Shown: positions 6,105 to 6,666 of the stretch, piece after piece | How positions within the stretch are numbered: position 1 is the stretch's first letter | How the letters are laid out: each line of letters opens with the position of its first letter | Source: Actinomycetes bacterium | GTDB taxonomy: Bacteria > Actinomycetota > Actinomycetes > Actinomycetales > Dermatophilaceae | Reading direction: 5' to 3' | DNA: 6,666 nt | NCBI GenBank assembly: GCA_023389095.1 | Contig: JAEWFB010000098.1 | Location: 1 to 6,666 of the forward strand | Translations under genes and position numbers: made by a program | Notes under the pieces: model-generated | The model's input: the letters and a program-made list of their open reading frames with translations, nothing else | What the model was told of the DNA's origin: nothing | Databases searched by the model: none

Positions 6105-6143
6105 GAGGGAGGACAGAGCGCCCCACCTGTGGACGCCTCCCTC
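6105..6143. repeat. 8-bp inverted repeat upstream of the nuclease-fold gene
   Basis: GAGGGAGG (6105-6112) and CCTCCCTC (6136-6143) are perfect inverted copies 23 bases apart. The right arm, read on the minus strand, is the only good Shine-Dalgarno match for the alternative GTG at 6126. The left arm would then lie inside that longer reading frame, so pairing could mask the site in a longer transcript. A chance match is also possible. Confidence 0.4.
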
Positions 6144-6146
6144 GTC

Positions 6147-6194
6147 GGTTCGATGTGTTCCGCGGTCACCCGTGACCGCGGAATACATCGAACC
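6147..6194. repeat. 48-bp palindromic element, right copy
   Basis: Arms 6147-6169 and 6172-6194 surround a CC centre (6170-6171). They match at 22 of 23 positions; the only imperfection is G6157 opposite T6184, a wobble pair if transcribed. It differs from the left copy at 3 of 48 positions and has the same centre, so the two are in direct orientation. It lies between the divergent nuclease-fold gene and purM, upstream of both candidate promoters, and so would be in neither leaderless transcript. That points to a DNA-level role or to an insertion footprint. Confidence 0.95.
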
Positions 6195-6211
6195 GGGGAG
6201 GGGGGCGGGCG

Positions 6212-6248
6212 GACGGCGTCGGGGGGTGTGTACGGGCGCCGGTAGGCT
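6212..6248 (+). promoter_or_regulatory. Candidate purM promoter
   Basis: TAGGCT at 6243-6248 is followed by six bases (GGGCCC) and the GTG at 6255, so a leaderless transcript is likely. GACGGCGTCGG at 6212-6222 is the purF/SCP box with one extra G, and its CGTCGG end is again exactly 20 bases before the -10. This indicates that purM does not depend on read-through from purF. Confidence 0.5.
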
Positions 6249-6254
6249 GGGCCC

Positions 6255-6666
6255 GTGAGCGACGCCCCCATCACGTATGCCTCAGCCGGAGTGGACGTCG
6301 AGGCGGGTGACAAGGCCGTCGAGCTGATGAAGGAGTCGGTGCGGCGCGCGACCCGACCCGAGGTGGTCGGAGGGCTCGGCGGCTTCGCGGGCATGTTCGA
6401 CGCGAGCGCCATCGCGCGGATGACCCGCCCGATCCTCGCCACGAGCACCGACGGCGTCGGCACCAAGGTCGCGATCGCGCAGGCCCTGGACCGCCACGAC
6501 ACCATCGGCTTCGACCTCGTCGGCATGGTCGTCGACGACATCGTCGTCTGCGGGGCCGAGCCGCTCATCATGACCGACTACATCGCCACCGGCAAGGTCG
6601 TGCCCGAGCGGATCGCCGCGATCGTCGGTGGCATCGCCCGGGCCTGCGAGGAGGCCGGCGTCGCCC
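6255..6666 (+). CDS. purM: Phosphoribosylformylglycinamidine cyclo-ligase (AIR synthetase), 5' part
   Basis: Partial: 137 complete codons, running off the window end. PurM converts FGAM and ATP to AIR, the fifth step of de novo purine synthesis, as a cytosolic dimer. Seen: MSDAPITYASAGVDVEAGDK with the family's early YxxAGVD motif, GGFAGMFD at 42-49, the nucleotide-binding segment ATSTDGVGTKV at 62-72 (Asp66, Lys71), and DLVGMVVDDIVVCGAEPL at 87-104 followed by TDYIATGK. Residue 94 is Asp where the E. coli enzyme, as I recall it, has Asn (VNDL); I believe Asp is common in actinobacterial PurM, so this is not taken as a defect. The GTG start is fixed by the N-terminal match and by the TAGGCT six bases upstream. 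The 3' part, including the rest of the ATP-grasp-unrelated PurM fold, is outside the window. Confidence 0.95.
   Translation, partial: MSDAPITYASAGVDVEAGDKAVELMKESVRRATRPEVVGGLGGFAGMFDASAIARMTRPILATSTDGVGTKVAIAQALDRHDTIGFDLVGMVVDDIVVCGAEPLIMTDYIATGKVVPERIAAIVGGIARACEEAGVA

Noticed and set aside
5088..6194. Insertion sequence with terminal inverted repeats
   Set aside because: The two 48-bp elements are each self-palindromic and the enclosed gene has no transposase motifs (no DDE, HUH or Y1 pattern seen). I found no target-site duplication by eye.

Overview
The window comes from a high-GC actinobacterium. Almost all codons end in G or C, starts are often GTG, genes overlap at GTGA junctions, and the purF-purM neighbourhood contains a bacterial SCP-like gene and a mycobacterial-type alpha-methylacyl-CoA racemase relative. 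A Micrococcales/Intrasporangiaceae-like host is my guess, not something the sequence proves.

Layout, left to right. (1) 15-896 (+): luciferase-like (LLM) flavin/F420-dependent oxidoreductase. (2) 897-1006: gap with a 9-bp tandem repeat and a promoter. (3) 1007-3379 (+): compact four-gene run. It encodes an SCP-like protein, a small two-TM membrane protein, a CaiB/BaiF-family CoA transferase/racemase and the RNA 2',3'-cyclic phosphodiesterase ThpR. Two junctions are 4-bp GTGA overlaps and one is a 2-bp gap. (4) 3380-3475: purF promoter region with a 13-bp direct repeat. (5) 3476-5038 (+): purF, first committed step of purine synthesis. (6) 5088-6194: a cassette-like segment. A minus-strand gene (wHTH/AbiEi-like N-terminus plus DUF559/Vsr-like nuclease-fold C-terminus) lies between two copies of a 48-bp near-perfect palindrome, 45/48 identical and in the same orientation. 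The gene's stop codon and last nine residues lie inside the left palindrome. (7) 6255-6666 (+): 5' part of purM.

How it fits together: purF and purM act in the same pathway and are normally close neighbours in actinobacteria. The nuclease-fold gene between them points the other way and looks lower in GC, so it is probably an accessory insertion. The palindromes are the most unusual structure here. Under the simplest start-site model the right copy lies outside both divergent transcripts, so an RNA terminator role alone does not explain the pair.

A second pattern is promoter geometry. Six gene starts have a -10-like hexamer exactly 6 or 7 bases before the start codon, the arrangement expected for leaderless mRNAs. 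Three of them (SCP-like gene, purF, purM) also share a GACG(G)CGTCGG motif ending exactly 20 bases before the -10.
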